Shown here piece after piece: positions 53,131-63,400 of a stretch of DNA of 64,000 nt. The stretch comes from Microbacterium sp. JZ31 (GTDB lineage Bacteria > Actinomycetota > Actinomycetes > Actinomycetales > Microbacteriaceae). The notes beneath the pieces are model-generated. The model was given only the letters and a program-made list of their open reading frames with translations. It was not told the DNA's origin and ran no database searches. The stretch's first letter is position 1; each line of letters starts with the position of its first letter. Location: NCBI RefSeq assembly GCF_016805985.1, contig NZ_CP017661.1:2790001-2854000 (forward strand), given 5' to 3'. The position numbers and the translations under genes are program-made.

Positions 53131-54288
53131 GTGCCCGCCCGTCCCGACGCCCCGACCGTCGCCCACGTCGCCCACACGGCCGAGCCGGGCGGGGCCGAGC
53201 TGGCTCTCGCGCGCGTCCTGGCGAACGACTGCCGCGAGTGGGACGCGCGGCTCGTGGTGCCCGGGCCGACTCGCGGCGGAGCATTCGACGGGCTCGTGGA
53301 CGTCGACGTGCGCGAGGCGGGCGTCCCCCAGCCTCCTGGCGCGTCGCGCGCGACGCCGTGGGCGGCGATCCGGTTCGCCGTGGCGCTCGCGCGGCAGGCG
53401 TTCGCGACGCGTCGCAGCGGCGCGTTCCGCGGCGCCGGGGTCGTGCATGCCAACTCCACGCGTGCCGCGGTGTACACGGCGCTCGCACTGCTCGGCACGC
53501 GCACGCCGCTCGTGGTGCACCTGCGCGACCGTGTCGAGGCCGGCGCGATCGGCCGGTTCGGCCTCCTGGCCTTCCGCCTGACGGCCGCGCGGCGGGCGGT
53601 GGGCTTCATCGCGAACTCGGCCGCGACGGCTGAGACCATCCTGCCGCATCTGCGGGCGGGCCAGTTCGTCGAGGTCGTCCCGAGCGCGATCGGCATCTCT
53701 CGGGCGAGCACCGCATCCACCGCACACGACGGTCCGGTGCGCATCGGCATGGTCGCGCGGCTGGACCCGTGGAAGGGTCAGGAGGAACTGATCCGGGCAT
53801 ATGCCGCGGCCGGCATCGACTACCGCGCGTCGCTGACGCTGATCGGATCGGCCGCGTTCGGCCATGACGCGTACGAGAGCAGGTTGCGCGCGCTGGTCGC
53901 GGAGCTCGGGCTGCGCGCGGTCACGTTCGCAGGCTTCCGCGCCGACGTGCAGGACCGGATCGACGACCTCGACGTGTGCGTGCAGTACTCGACCCGCCCC
54001 GAGCCGCTCGGGCAGAACGTGCTGCAGTACCTGGCGCGCGGGCGCGCCGTGATCGCCGCCGCGGAGGGTGGACCGCTGGAGTGGGTCGCGGACGGTGTGA
54101 ACGGGATGCTCGTGCCGCCGAACGACGTCGCGGCCCTGTCAGCCGCGCTGCGGCGGCTCGTGGACGACGCCACGCTGCGCGCGAGGCTCGGTGCCGGCGC
54201 CCTCGCCACGGAGGGGCTGCGCACCGACTGCGAGGTGACGCAGGCTCACGCGCGCGTCTTCGCGCGCGCCGCGTCGCGCAGCCACTGA
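53131..54288 (+). CDS. GT4-family glycosyltransferase
   Basis: A 385-residue GT-B enzyme. The acceptor half begins TVAHVAHTAEPGGAELALAR; the donor half carries IGMVARLDPWKGQEELIRAY, a RLRALVAELGL block, and the E-x7-E motif region RPEPLGQNVLQYLARGRAVIAA, EGGPLEWVADGVNG. Donor sugar unknown. It overlaps the 3' end of the convergent fusion gene by 43 bp. Confidence 0.87.
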   Translation: MPARPDAPTVAHVAHTAEPGGAELALARVLANDCREWDARLVVPGPTRGGAFDGLVDVDVREAGVPQPPGASRATPWAAIRFAVALARQAFATRRSGAFRGAGVVHANSTRAAVYTALALLGTRTPLVVHLRDRVEAGAIGRFGLLAFRLTAARRAVGFIANSAATAETILPHLRAGQFVEVVPSAIGISRASTASTAHDGPVRIGMVARLDPWKGQEELIRAYAAAGIDYRASLTLIGSAAFGHDAYESRLRALVAELGLRAVTFAGFRADVQDRIDDLDVCVQYSTRPEPLGQNVLQYLARGRAVIAAAEGGPLEWVADGVNGMLVPPNDVAALSAALRRLVDDATLRARLGAGALATEGLRTDCEVTQAHARVFARAASRSH

Positions 54289-56321
54289 TCACCGGCCAGC
54301 AGAGACCGCACCGCGTCGAGCTCGCGTCGGGCATCGCCCAGGCGGTCGGCCGCGTCCCGCGCGAGTTCGACGAGCGCGACGTCGTCGAGCGCGGCGAGCC
54401 GTGCGATCCGCTCCGGCGCCGACGCCGTCGCCCAGGGCATGCCGAGGGCATCGAAGTGGCGGGCGAGCTTGTCGGTCGCCGCCTCGACGAGACCCAGTGG
54501 CACGGCGCCCTCGGACAGCGCGATCAGCAGGGCGTGCAGGCGGTCGCTCAGGATGAGCCGCATCGCCGCGTACTCCCGGCGCAGCACGGCTTCCTGCTCG
54601 GCATGCGTCTCCTCGCCGAACGGGACCGCACGACCGCCGAGATCGGCCGCGAGCCGCCGCGCGTAGTCCGTGTCGCGTGCCACCTGCGCGACCGCGACGA
54701 CCTCGAGCCCGAGCCGCGCGGCGAGCTCCCGCACGGCACGCAGCCACGCCTCCGAGGGATAGGGCCGGTCGAAGCGCAGCGAGACGCCCAGCGCCCCGCG
54801 CTCCCCTGCGTCGCCCGCCGGCTCGAGCGCGAGCGCCCAGTCGGGCATCGCCGGGGCGGGTGCGAACACCTCCGACGTGCGGGCGTCGCGCCACCGCACG
54901 AGGTCGGCCGCGCGGAACAGCCGCCGGAACAGCCACGTGCGGCCGCGCCGCGGTCCTGGCACCGCGGCGCCGAGCCACACCACCGCCCCGCCGCGACGAC
55001 GGAAGCGCCACAGGGCCGGCAGGATGCGCAGCATCTGGAGCGTGTAGCGCCCCGAGAACGTGAACTCCCCCGCATTGATCGCGAGGGTCGCAGGTCCCCG
55101 GCGGGCTGCGGCGAGCGCCTCCGTCAGCCAGGCGCCGAGGCTCGTGCTGACGCGGTCCGCGAGCCCGAGGCCGAGGCCGGAGACGTACGCGGGCGACGCG
55201 TCGGCGACGTACGCCACGAGATCGCCCCGCGTGCGCAGCGCGTCCGCATAGCCCCGCCGCAGCGCGGAGTCGCCCAGGTTGTCGTCCTGCCCCGTGAGCC
55301 ACGCGAACACCGAGCCGCTGCGGCCGTGGCGACGGAGCTCGAGCGCACGCCGGTAGACGCGTGCATGCGCCTCCCGCACCGCGGGCCACGTGCGCGCGGA
55401 CAGATCCGGGGATCCCGGCGGCGGCGTGCGCGTCGCGGCGAGCGCGTCCGCGAGCGTCGCCCCCGTGAGCGGGCCCTCGAACAGCCGCACCCAGTCCGCG
55501 CCGACCTCGTCGCGCAGGGCGCGGCCCGTGTCCGAGTCCGGGATCAGCACGGGTCGCCCGAGTGAGAGGGCGACAAGGGCCGCACCGGAGCTGTGCAGGC
55601 GCCGATACGGCAGCACCACCAGCTGCGCGGCGGTCACCTCGGCGACGAGCTCACGGTCGGGAACGAACCCGAAGCGATGGCTGATGCGCGGATCATCCCG
55701 CCGTGCGATCGCGCCCGCGAGATCCGGATCCATCGGCTTGCCCACCAGGCGCAGCGAAGCTTCGTCGTCATGGACGGCCGCGAACGCGTCGAGCAGCTCC
55801 TCGATGCCCTTGTAGGGACGGATCAACCCGAAGAACAGCGCACGTCCGTCGATCCGGTCGGCGCGGGGATGCGCGGCATACGGCTCGGCGTAGCTTCCGT
55901 GCGGGATCGCGACGCTCTCCGCCGCCGTGACGCGATCGGGTTCGGGGACCAGATGGATCTCGATCGTCGCCAGGCGCTCGAAGGCCCGCCGATCGCGCAG
56001 CCCGCGCGGCGACATGGACTCGTGCGGCTCGCGGTTGTGGAGCGTGTAGACGACCGGCACGCGCGACAGGCGCAGGCGCAGCAGGAGGAGCCGCGAGAGC
56101 AGCGTGGACGCCACGAGCCGGAGCCCCCGCCCGCGGCCCACGAGGGCCTCGGGCCAGTGGAGGTGGAACAGGTCGTAGCGGCCCAGGATCGCGCGCGGCC
56201 AGGTGAAGAACGCGACCTCGATGTCGTCTCCGGCCACGGCGGCCATGTGCGTCGCATACTTCGTCTCGGCATCCGGCCGACGCATCGAGTGGAGCACACG
56301 CACTGGTCGACTGTATGCCAT
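54246..56321 (-). CDS. Fusion of GT-B glycosyltransferase and polysaccharide pyruvyl transferase
   Basis: A 691-residue two-domain protein. Residues 1 to about 335 form a glycosyltransferase (LFHLHWPEALVGRG, VVYTLHNREPHESMS, LFFGLIRPYKGIEELLDAF, VVLPYRRLHSSGAALVALSL). From about 337 to the end the pattern is of a PF04230-type pyruvyl transferase: FAWLTGQDDNLGDSALRRG, LAINAGEFTFSGRYTLQML, VVWLGAAVPGPRRG, LGVSLRFDRPYPSE and the ending block LILSDRLHALLIALSEGAVP. It would add a sugar and then ketal pyruvate to it, giving the polymer negative charge. Start ATG 56321, with no clear ribosome site. Confidence 0.85.
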   Translation of the reverse strand: MAYSRPVRVLHSMRRPDAETKYATHMAAVAGDDIEVAFFTWPRAILGRYDLFHLHWPEALVGRGRGLRLVASTLLSRLLLLRLRLSRVPVVYTLHNREPHESMSPRGLRDRRAFERLATIEIHLVPEPDRVTAAESVAIPHGSYAEPYAAHPRADRIDGRALFFGLIRPYKGIEELLDAFAAVHDDEASLRLVGKPMDPDLAGAIARRDDPRISHRFGFVPDRELVAEVTAAQLVVLPYRRLHSSGAALVALSLGRPVLIPDSDTGRALRDEVGADWVRLFEGPLTGATLADALAATRTPPPGSPDLSARTWPAVREAHARVYRRALELRRHGRSGSVFAWLTGQDDNLGDSALRRGYADALRTRGDLVAYVADASPAYVSGLGLGLADRVSTSLGAWLTEALAAARRGPATLAINAGEFTFSGRYTLQMLRILPALWRFRRRGGAVVWLGAAVPGPRRGRTWLFRRLFRAADLVRWRDARTSEVFAPAPAMPDWALALEPAGDAGERGALGVSLRFDRPYPSEAWLRAVRELAARLGLEVVAVAQVARDTDYARRLAADLGGRAVPFGEETHAEQEAVLRREYAAMRLILSDRLHALLIALSEGAVPLGLVEAATDKLARHFDALGMPWATASAPERIARLAALDDVALVELARDAADRLGDARRELDAVRSLLAGDQWLRDAARAKTRA

Positions 56322-56452
56322 GTGTCCGCGCGATCCCGGTTGCCCCTCAGGCAGCGTCGAGCGCGCTTCGGGTAACGTCGTGCCGTTCGGCGCTTTCCCA
56401 CCCCGATACTCTCGACGAAGCGCGTTCGCGTCACGAAGGAATCACTCCACAC

Positions 56453-56539
56453 ATGGACCCCAGCTCTTCCGCCGGCCGTACCGGCGCGCTCGGCACCGGC
56501 ACGCGGCCGTCCGCTGCGCGTATCGTGAGCGCCTCGTGA
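56453..56539 (+). CDS. Possible 28-residue leader ORF overlapping the Wzm start
   Basis: ATG 56453 opens MDPSSSAGRTGALGTGTR and runs to TGA 56537-56539, which overlaps the GTG of the transporter gene (GTGA). AAGGA lies 12 nt upstream. The length, the overlap and the otherwise weak ribosome site of the transporter gene suggest translational coupling, but the codon pattern gives no independent proof. Could be chance. Confidence 0.3.
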   Translation: MDPSSSAGRTGALGTGTRPSAARIVSAS

Positions 56540-57330
56540 GCACCGCCACCTCGATCGGGCCCCAGGGCTCGCCGCGCCGGTACGTGCACTCGCTCTGGCT
56601 GCTGTCAGCGCGCGACCTCAAAGTGAAGTACGCCACCAGCTGGCTCGGCTACCTGTGGTCGATCCTCGACCCGCTGCTGATGTGCCTCATCTACTGGTTC
56701 GTGTTCACGCAGGTGTTCCCTCGCCACGGCGGTGAGGAGCCGTTCGTGCTCTTCCTCATCGCGGGCCTGCTGCCGTGGCAGTGGTTCGCCTCCGCGGTGG
56801 GCGACTCGACGAGCGCGCTGACCAAGGATCAGAAACTCGTGACGTCGACGGGCATCCCGAACACCATCTGGGTGCTGCGCGTGACGCTGACGACCGGACT
56901 TTCTTTCGTGTTCGCTCTTCCGGTCCTCGCGGCCTTCGCGGTCATGACGGGCGCGCACGTGAACGCAGGCCTGCTGTGGTTCCCGGTCGCGATGCTGATC
57001 CAGGCGGTCCTCGTCACGGGCATCGGCCTCTTCCTTGCTCCGCTATGCGTGCTGATCAGCGACCTCGGCCGCACGACCCGCCTGATCATCCGCGTGCTGT
57101 TCTACGGCTCGCCGATCCTCTACACCCCGGATCTCCTTCCCGAGTCGGCGAGCTGGATCCAGTTCGTCAATCCGATGTTCGGTGTGCTCTCGCTCTATCG
57201 AGTCGGCTTCTTCCCGAGCCAGTGGAACCCTGCCGCCACGATCTCGAGCATCCTCGTCGGCTTCATCATCCTCGTCCTCGGTGCGATCGTGTTCCGACCG
57301 CTGATGCGGCCCGTCCTGAAGGATCTGTGA
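56536..57330 (+). CDS. wzm: ABC transporter permease for polysaccharide export (Wzm-type)
   Basis: A 264-residue protein with six helices and the ABC2-membrane pattern: LWLLSARDLKVKYATSWLG, YLWSILDPLLMCLIYWFVF, LFLIAGLLPWQWFASAVGDS and FYGSPILYTPDLLPE. It exports a lipid-linked polymer with the ATPase encoded 4 nt downstream. GTG 56536 is chosen as the first start before the conserved amphipathic N-terminus; TATCGT ends 9 nt upstream. Confidence 0.9.
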   Translation: MSTATSIGPQGSPRRYVHSLWLLSARDLKVKYATSWLGYLWSILDPLLMCLIYWFVFTQVFPRHGGEEPFVLFLIAGLLPWQWFASAVGDSTSALTKDQKLVTSTGIPNTIWVLRVTLTTGLSFVFALPVLAAFAVMTGAHVNAGLLWFPVAMLIQAVLVTGIGLFLAPLCVLISDLGRTTRLIIRVLFYGSPILYTPDLLPESASWIQFVNPMFGVLSLYRVGFFPSQWNPAATISSILVGFIILVLGAIVFRPLMRPVLKDL

Positions 57331-57334
57331 CCTC

Positions 57335-58081
57335 ATGTCGAACGTCACCATTCACGTCGAGGGGGTCGGCATCCGCTTCCGGCTCGATCGCCGTGGCCGC
57401 CGAAGCCTGAAGGACCTGTTCGGCAGCACGGCGCGCCGGAGCCGCCCGGGCGAGTTCTGGGCCCTGCGCGACATCAGCTTCGAGGTGCGACAGGGCGAGG
57501 CGATCGGCGTCGTCGGACGCAACGGCCAGGGAAAGTCGACCCTGCTGAAGCTCGTCGCGGGCGTGCTGCAACCCGACGAGGGCACCGTCCGCGTCAACGG
57601 CGGCGTTGCGCCGCTGATCGCCATCACTGGGGGCTTCGAGTCCAACCTCACGGTGCGCGAGAACGTCAGCCTCGTAGCGGGGCTGCACGGCATGCCACGC
57701 GCCGAGGTGGCGCGTCGGTTCGACAGCATCATCGCTTTCGCCGAGCTCGAGAAGTTCGTGAACACGCCGTTCAAGCATCTTTCCAGCGGTATGAAGGCAC
57801 GCCTGGCGTTCGCGGTCGTCTCCCAGCTCGATGAGCCAACCCTGCTCGTCGACGAAGTGCTCGCGGTCGGCGACAAGGCCTTCCGCGAGAAGTGCTTCGC
57901 ACGCATCGAGGAGATGCTCGCCGAAGGCCGCACGCTGTTCCTGGTGTCACACAGCGCCGGAAACCTCAAGCGCTTCTGCACGCGTGGGCTCTACATCGAC
58001 GGCGGCGCCCTCGTGCTGGACGGCCCGATCGACGACGTGCTTGAGCGCTACAACAGGGATTACCCCGCAGTGAAGCACTGA
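57335..58081 (+). CDS. wzt: ABC transporter ATP-binding protein for polysaccharide export (Wzt-type, no C-terminal domain)
   Basis: A 248-residue ATPase. Walker A GRNGQGKST, an unusual APLIAITGGFESNLTVREN stretch typical of O-antigen/teichoic acid exporters (TagH/Wzt), signature LSSGMKARLAF, Walker B TLLVDEVLAVGD and switch His in VSHSAG. It ends soon after DVLERYNRDYPAVKH, so it lacks the carbohydrate-binding domain that lets some Wzt proteins recognise capped chains; export is then likely coupled to polymerisation. Confidence 0.92.
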   Translation: MSNVTIHVEGVGIRFRLDRRGRRSLKDLFGSTARRSRPGEFWALRDISFEVRQGEAIGVVGRNGQGKSTLLKLVAGVLQPDEGTVRVNGGVAPLIAITGGFESNLTVRENVSLVAGLHGMPRAEVARRFDSIIAFAELEKFVNTPFKHLSSGMKARLAFAVVSQLDEPTLLVDEVLAVGDKAFREKCFARIEEMLAEGRTLFLVSHSAGNLKRFCTRGLYIDGGALVLDGPIDDVLERYNRDYPAVKH

Positions 58082-58172
58082 CCGGGTCGCCTTCGCGAAG
58101 CACGGAACCGCCCCCTCCGGCGCCCCGTACGGCCCATCGGACGCTCCTTCTCTCGGGCTCGATCCCCTCGGC

Positions 58173-60035
58173 TCAGACGGGACGAGAGATCTCGGGACGC
58201 CGCCCGAAGATCTTCTCCGCCTGGACGACGACATCTCGCACGTCGTAGACAGCGCCGCCGTCGACCTGCGGCTCGTACCGCACCCGGTCGTCGATCACGA
58301 GCCGCTCGACCGTGAGCGCCGCTCGTTCGACACGGGCGAACTGCAGCGCGCTGGGGTCGAACACCACCGCGCGGGACGCCTCCACCGGGTCCATGAGGCT
58401 GACGACGAGCGCACTCGGGTTCCGCGCAGCCACCAGGATCCGCGGATGGATGCGCGCGTCGTTCTCGTGAACGGGCGAATCCAGCTGCAGGATCGCGACG
58501 CGCGAGCCGGCCTCGAGCGCGGACTCGACGTCGGCGCACACAGCATCGGCGCGCACGCCGCGGAACCGGAAGTCCCCGGCGAAGAGCACCTCGACAGCGC
58601 CGAAACGGCCCGCGTCGTGCCGAGAGCCGAGGAGGTCGGTCGCCGTCGCGAAGGGCCGCGATTCGCGGCTGTCCACAGGAAGGACCGGCGCGCGCCCCTG
58701 CTCCTTCTCGCTCGCGTGCCAGTGGAGGTAGGAGTGGAAGTACCAGCGACGCCGTGGATCCATGTAACCGCGGTTGAACTCCCCCGCGCTGAGCGAGTCC
58801 CAACGGATGCGGTAGAAGGCGAGCGGCACCCGGCCGACAGTCGGGATCCGCTTGCCGGACCACGACCGGATCCGGTCGTTGAACTCTGCGTCCGCCGATC
58901 GATTGAGCACATCCCAGTACCCGATCTCATCGAACAGCTCGCGACGCACCATCAGCGAGTTCAGCGCTTGCTGCGTCCAGACCGGATCGCCGTTGATGCG
59001 CCCCAGCACCAGGTCATCGGAGGCTCGGATCGAGCGCGACATGTTCGCCATGTACTCGCGGTCTGCCTCGAGCTGCGCCACCTGGAGCTCGATCTTGCGC
59101 GGATGCGACCAGTCGTCGTCGTCGTGGATGGTCACGTAGTCGCCACGTGCAAAGCGCGATGCGGCGATGTTCCTGGCGAGGTAGGGGCCGTTGTTCTCCG
59201 GCAGATGGACGACTTCGATGCGGGGATCCCGCTCGAGCCAGCGATCGAGCCCCTCCGCCGCAGCCGCAGGCGACGCGTCGTCCATGATCAGGATCTGGAG
59301 AGCGCGATGCGACTGGGACAGCAGAGACTCGACGGCCGTGGCGAGCCGTTGACCTGGGTTGTAAGTCGGGATGATGACCGTCACGAGCGGACCATCAGTG
59401 ACGATGCTCGATGCACCGCTCAGCAGGCGGTCGAAGGGCGCCTCGTGCCCCGGGGCGATGCCCACGGGCTCGAGGCCGTCCAGGGCGAACATGTCCTCCA
59501 TCGCCTGAAGCCAGGTTCCGAGGCGCGGCGTCTCCTCGCCGCCTGCGAAGGGGTTGCTGGCATTCGCCGTGAGCAGGTACGGCTGGGCAGCGTTCTCGCG
59601 GCCGATATGGAAGTTAGAGAGCAGGTCCGGCAGGCTCTCGGGCGACTGCCCGGCATCGACGAGGAGCTCCATCAGTCGAAAGCGGCCGCCCTTGCGGATC
59701 GCGTGGGTCCCGAGCTCCTCGGCCATGGCGCTCAGCAGCAACGCCGCGTCGGCCGCCTCGCCCGCGCCGCGCGCCTGGTCGGCCAACAGAGTCGCGAGGC
59801 GCCGCAGGCTCTCGTCGTCGAATTCAGCGAGCGAAGGGGCGGCGACGCTTCCCCCACCGGGGCGTGCGCGGAGGGCGGCCAGCAGCTCGCTCTGACGTAG
59901 ACGCCCGTGAGTCGCAGCCAGCGCGAGCACGTCTCGCCCCGCGGTCGATCCATTGAGCCGCAGGTAGCCGAACAGGGAGCTCTCGCGCTGCAGGTACTCG
60001 CGCTCGACCGCCGTCAGCGCCGCGTCAGCTGTCAC
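58173..60035 (-). CDS. GT2-family glycosyltransferase with N-terminal helical domain
   Basis: A 620-residue protein. Residues 1-200 are helical without a known match. The GT-A domain begins at VTVIIPTYNPGQRLATAVES (about residue 218), with metal motif DDDD at 305-308 in TIHDDDDWSHPRKIE and further marks RRELFDEIGYWD and DAEFNDRIR. A C-terminal domain of about 180 residues has no clear assignment. GTG 60035 overlaps the small upstream gene by 11 nt. Likely acts on the polymer exported by Wzm/Wzt; sugar unknown. Confidence 0.85.
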   Translation of the reverse strand: MTADAALTAVEREYLQRESSLFGYLRLNGSTAGRDVLALAATHGRLRQSELLAALRARPGGGSVAAPSLAEFDDESLRRLATLLADQARGAGEAADAALLLSAMAEELGTHAIRKGGRFRLMELLVDAGQSPESLPDLLSNFHIGRENAAQPYLLTANASNPFAGGEETPRLGTWLQAMEDMFALDGLEPVGIAPGHEAPFDRLLSGASSIVTDGPLVTVIIPTYNPGQRLATAVESLLSQSHRALQILIMDDASPAAAAEGLDRWLERDPRIEVVHLPENNGPYLARNIAASRFARGDYVTIHDDDDWSHPRKIELQVAQLEADREYMANMSRSIRASDDLVLGRINGDPVWTQQALNSLMVRRELFDEIGYWDVLNRSADAEFNDRIRSWSGKRIPTVGRVPLAFYRIRWDSLSAGEFNRGYMDPRRRWYFHSYLHWHASEKEQGRAPVLPVDSRESRPFATATDLLGSRHDAGRFGAVEVLFAGDFRFRGVRADAVCADVESALEAGSRVAILQLDSPVHENDARIHPRILVAARNPSALVVSLMDPVEASRAVVFDPSALQFARVERAALTVERLVIDDRVRYEPQVDGGAVYDVRDVVVQAEKIFGRRPEISRPV

Positions 60036-60387
60036 GACGGCGCGAGTCGTCGGCGCGGTCGCCGGCTGCGGACAGAGACCTCAGCAGCTCGGCCTGCCGA
60101 CGCGCGATCCAGTCGAACCGCGCGGCTGTCTCCGCGATCTGGTTGTCCTGCTCGACCCCTCGTCGCCTCACCGCTTCCTCGACCGCCTTCAGTCGTGCGG
60201 TCTGCGCTCTGCTGGCCGCACGCTGCTCGCGAATCACGAAGAGCAGCAGCCCGAGAAGGCACATGCCGATCACCCCGAGCAGCAACGCCGTCCACCCGCT
60301 GGTGACGAGAGCCAGCGGCAGGAGCGCGAGGAACGCGAGAAGGGCGACCGCCGCGACGGCGAGAATCTTCGTGGGCAGTTGACGCAT
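60025..60387 (-). CDS. Small membrane protein with coiled coil
   Basis: A 120-residue protein with two adjacent hydrophobic helices (about residues 8-28 and 32-52) and a charged helical C-terminal half (LKAVEEAVRRRGVEQDNQIA). No family is recognised. It lies between two large glycosyltransferases and overlaps the downstream one, so it may help hold them at the membrane. Confidence 0.7.
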   Translation of the reverse strand: MRQLPTKILAVAAVALLAFLALLPLALVTSGWTALLLGVIGMCLLGLLLFVIREQRAASRAQTARLKAVEEAVRRRGVEQDNQIAETAARFDWIARRQAELLRSLSAAGDRADDSRRRDS

Positions 60388-60436
60388 GCCTACCTGCCTA
60401 TCACGAGGGTGGGCGACGTCCCGCGCCGGATGCGCG

Positions 60437-63400
60437 TCATCGTGGCCGCGCCTGCGCTCGGAGCCGGCGCACGTCCTCGACCATTACTCCCGCCCTGGCG
60501 AGGAAGGAGTGCTGGGATCGGACGTAATCCGAGATCTTCCGCAGGACGTCGTCGTCGTAGTACTTCGCCGGTCCCGTCTCCGCGATTGCGAGAAGCTCGA
60601 GCGGTGTCGAGAACGTCGCGACACCGTTCGGCAGGACGTCTGCGGGGAACAGCTCCGGCAGCCCTTCGACGTCGTCCGTGAGGAGACGGCCTCCCGACGC
60701 CAGCACATCGAAGATGCGATTGGAGATGAATCCCTGCTCCCGCATGTCGGCCCAGTGATCGTTCAGTGCCCACTCCGCGCTTCGGTAATACCGGCGCAAC
60801 TCCTCGTTCGGGACGTAGCTGCCGGCGATGTACTTCTCGTCGACGAACTTCTCCCAGCCGTTGCCGTAGATTGCGACAGGCATTCCTGCGTTCGCCGTCT
60901 GCCACGCAGCCGGCCGGTATTGATTGCGCGAGTTGCCGACCATCAGCAGCCGGTCCTGAACCTCGGGCACCAACTGATCGTCGATGTAGAAGCGCTCCGG
61001 ATCGGTGCACTGCAGCAGGGGGTTCACGTCGACGCCCCATTGCTCGGCGACGAGCCGCGGCCAGGACAGGCTCGCCGCGTAGCGGATGTCGTACGCCTCG
61101 AGCTCCTTCGCCGTCACGAGATCGGGATGGCTGATCACCCAGATGAGGCTCGTCGCTCCGACGGGAAGCTGCACGTCCTTCAGGCCGCGCAGGTTGACGA
61201 CGACGTCGTCGGCGTTGGCCGTGGCTCGCTCGGCGTTCGGACCGTAGTCGACTGAGGCCCTGTGGCCGAGCGAGCGAAGCGCTGCCGCCAGCGAGTTCGC
61301 GAAATGGAAGTCGCCCCAGGAGGCCGCGCGCTCGTCCGCCGGGGCCGCGGTCTTGATCGACCACTGCAGGGGCTCGCTGGGCCGATCGACGACCCGCTCT
61401 GCCCACTGTCGGTCTCGCGGCCGCCACGTCGCGCTCGTCCATGCGGACGGGGCCTTGGGCGCCGAGATCGCCGTGAATCCATGGAATGTCGCCGCGACAC
61501 CCGCCGCGCGCATCGCCTCCTCTGACCCCTGGGGGGCTTTCGGCCACAGAGCGGCGAACATGCGGACATCCGCTTCTGAGCCTTCCCTGCGCCCGAAGAC
61601 CGATGCCTCCCGCAGCTGCACTGTGCTGCTCGTACTGAGGACCACCGGCTTCGACTCGTCGCGCGCCGCGCGCTGCGACATATCGACGTCGACCCAGAGC
61701 TGTTTGAGCTTGGTGTTCAGACCCGTGATCCTCCGCACCGTCGAAGCCCGAAGAAGCAGAGGCAGCGACGCGCCCGGTACGGCGACGGCGGTCGACTCCC
61801 ACGCCGCCCACCCGGCCGGGAGCCCAGCGAGCAGGCCCACCGGGTCGCGGCCGTCCGGCGCATAGACGACACCGGCGTCAGAGATCAACCGCCGGGAATC
61901 GAGGACGACGGGATGCACCGCTGCGGCGTCGCTGTCCTCCATCTCGGAGACCAGGTCTGCGACGGTTCCTTCCTCGAAACGGTGATCCGCCGTCGTGACG
62001 AGGACCAGTTCTCCTCGTGCGGATCGCAGCGCATTGTTGATGCGAAGAGGCGGCCGATCCGACCCGCCTGCCATCGGCAGCACGCGTACATCAGCGACGG
62101 ATGCGAACTCCACGAGCCAAGTGCTCTGGAGCGCGATCCACGAGGTGGAAGCGGGCACCACGATGATCTCGGCTTCCACGTCGCCCAGGTGTTCGGCGAC
62201 GTTGGCGACGGCTGCCTGCGCGTCCTCGCCTCCCCGGGCGCCGTCGACGATGATCGAGACGAGTCCGGGCTCGATCCGGGCGATCTCGGTATCGACCCAG
62301 CGCCGTCGATCACGCACATAGAAGTTCCACGCGATGGACTGCGCCTCGCTGATGCGGTTCGGATCCTGGTCGTCCTCGCTGTAGCGCACGCCCACATACG
62401 GGACCTGAACCAGGTCGGTGAGTTCGCTCAAGGAGAGGATCAGGTCGTAGTCGACAGCGCGGAGAAGGGACTCGTCGAAGCCTCCGGTGCGATCGATGAG
62501 CGAGCGCCTCGCCACGATCGCGGTCTGATCAATGGAGTTGGCGACGCGGAGCGACTCGCGCGTTGCGGGGGTGGTCCGGTAGAGGGACTTGCCGTTCAGC
62601 GAGACCTCGACGACGGAATAGCCCGCGTCGTGGCCGTGAACCTCGAGGAACGCGACCATCGAGAGCAGGAAGTCGGGTTCCCACACCTTATCCGAATCGA
62701 GGAACGCGACATATGCGCCGCGCGCGTGGGCGAGTGCAGAATTGCGCGCCGCGCTCACGCCTCGGTGCTCCAGAAGCAACGGCTTGATCCGCGGATCGCG
62801 TGCTGCCTCGGCCTCGAGCACGAGCGCCGTGTCGTCGATGGAGCCGTCGTCCGCGACGATCAACTCCCAGTTCTCATAGGACTGCTGTGTGATCGACTCG
62901 AGCGCCGCCCGCAGGGAACCCGCGCGGTTCCACGTGGGAAGGATGACCGACACCAGAGGCGGCGTCTCAGCCCGCCGGCGGAAGACATTCAGTGCCTGCT
63001 CAAGAGCCCGGCTCGACTGCGGAGGCTCAGCGCTTCCGCGCGTCGGGGCGATGGCGTGCTCGATCGCTCTCCACTGCGTGAGGCGTTCCAGCAGGAACAC
63101 GCGAGCTTCCTCGAGCGTCAGCCCCTCGCGGCTGAACGCCGCATCGACCGCATAGGGCAGCGGCCAGTCCGCGCCACGGTCTCGCAGGAAAGCGCTGAGA
63201 GGCCCGTAGTCACTCTTCTTCAGCTTCGCGTCGAGCTTCGACGGGTCGAACAGCGGGGAGGTCGACCGCTCCCACAAGCCGCCCTCGTTCCGCACATACG
63301 AGATGAGCGGATCCTGTCCCTCCGCGGACCATCGGTCCTGAACCAGCCACTGCTGGTTGAACAGCGGGTGAGGGGTGAACCCGCCGCGACGTCCCCGGGT

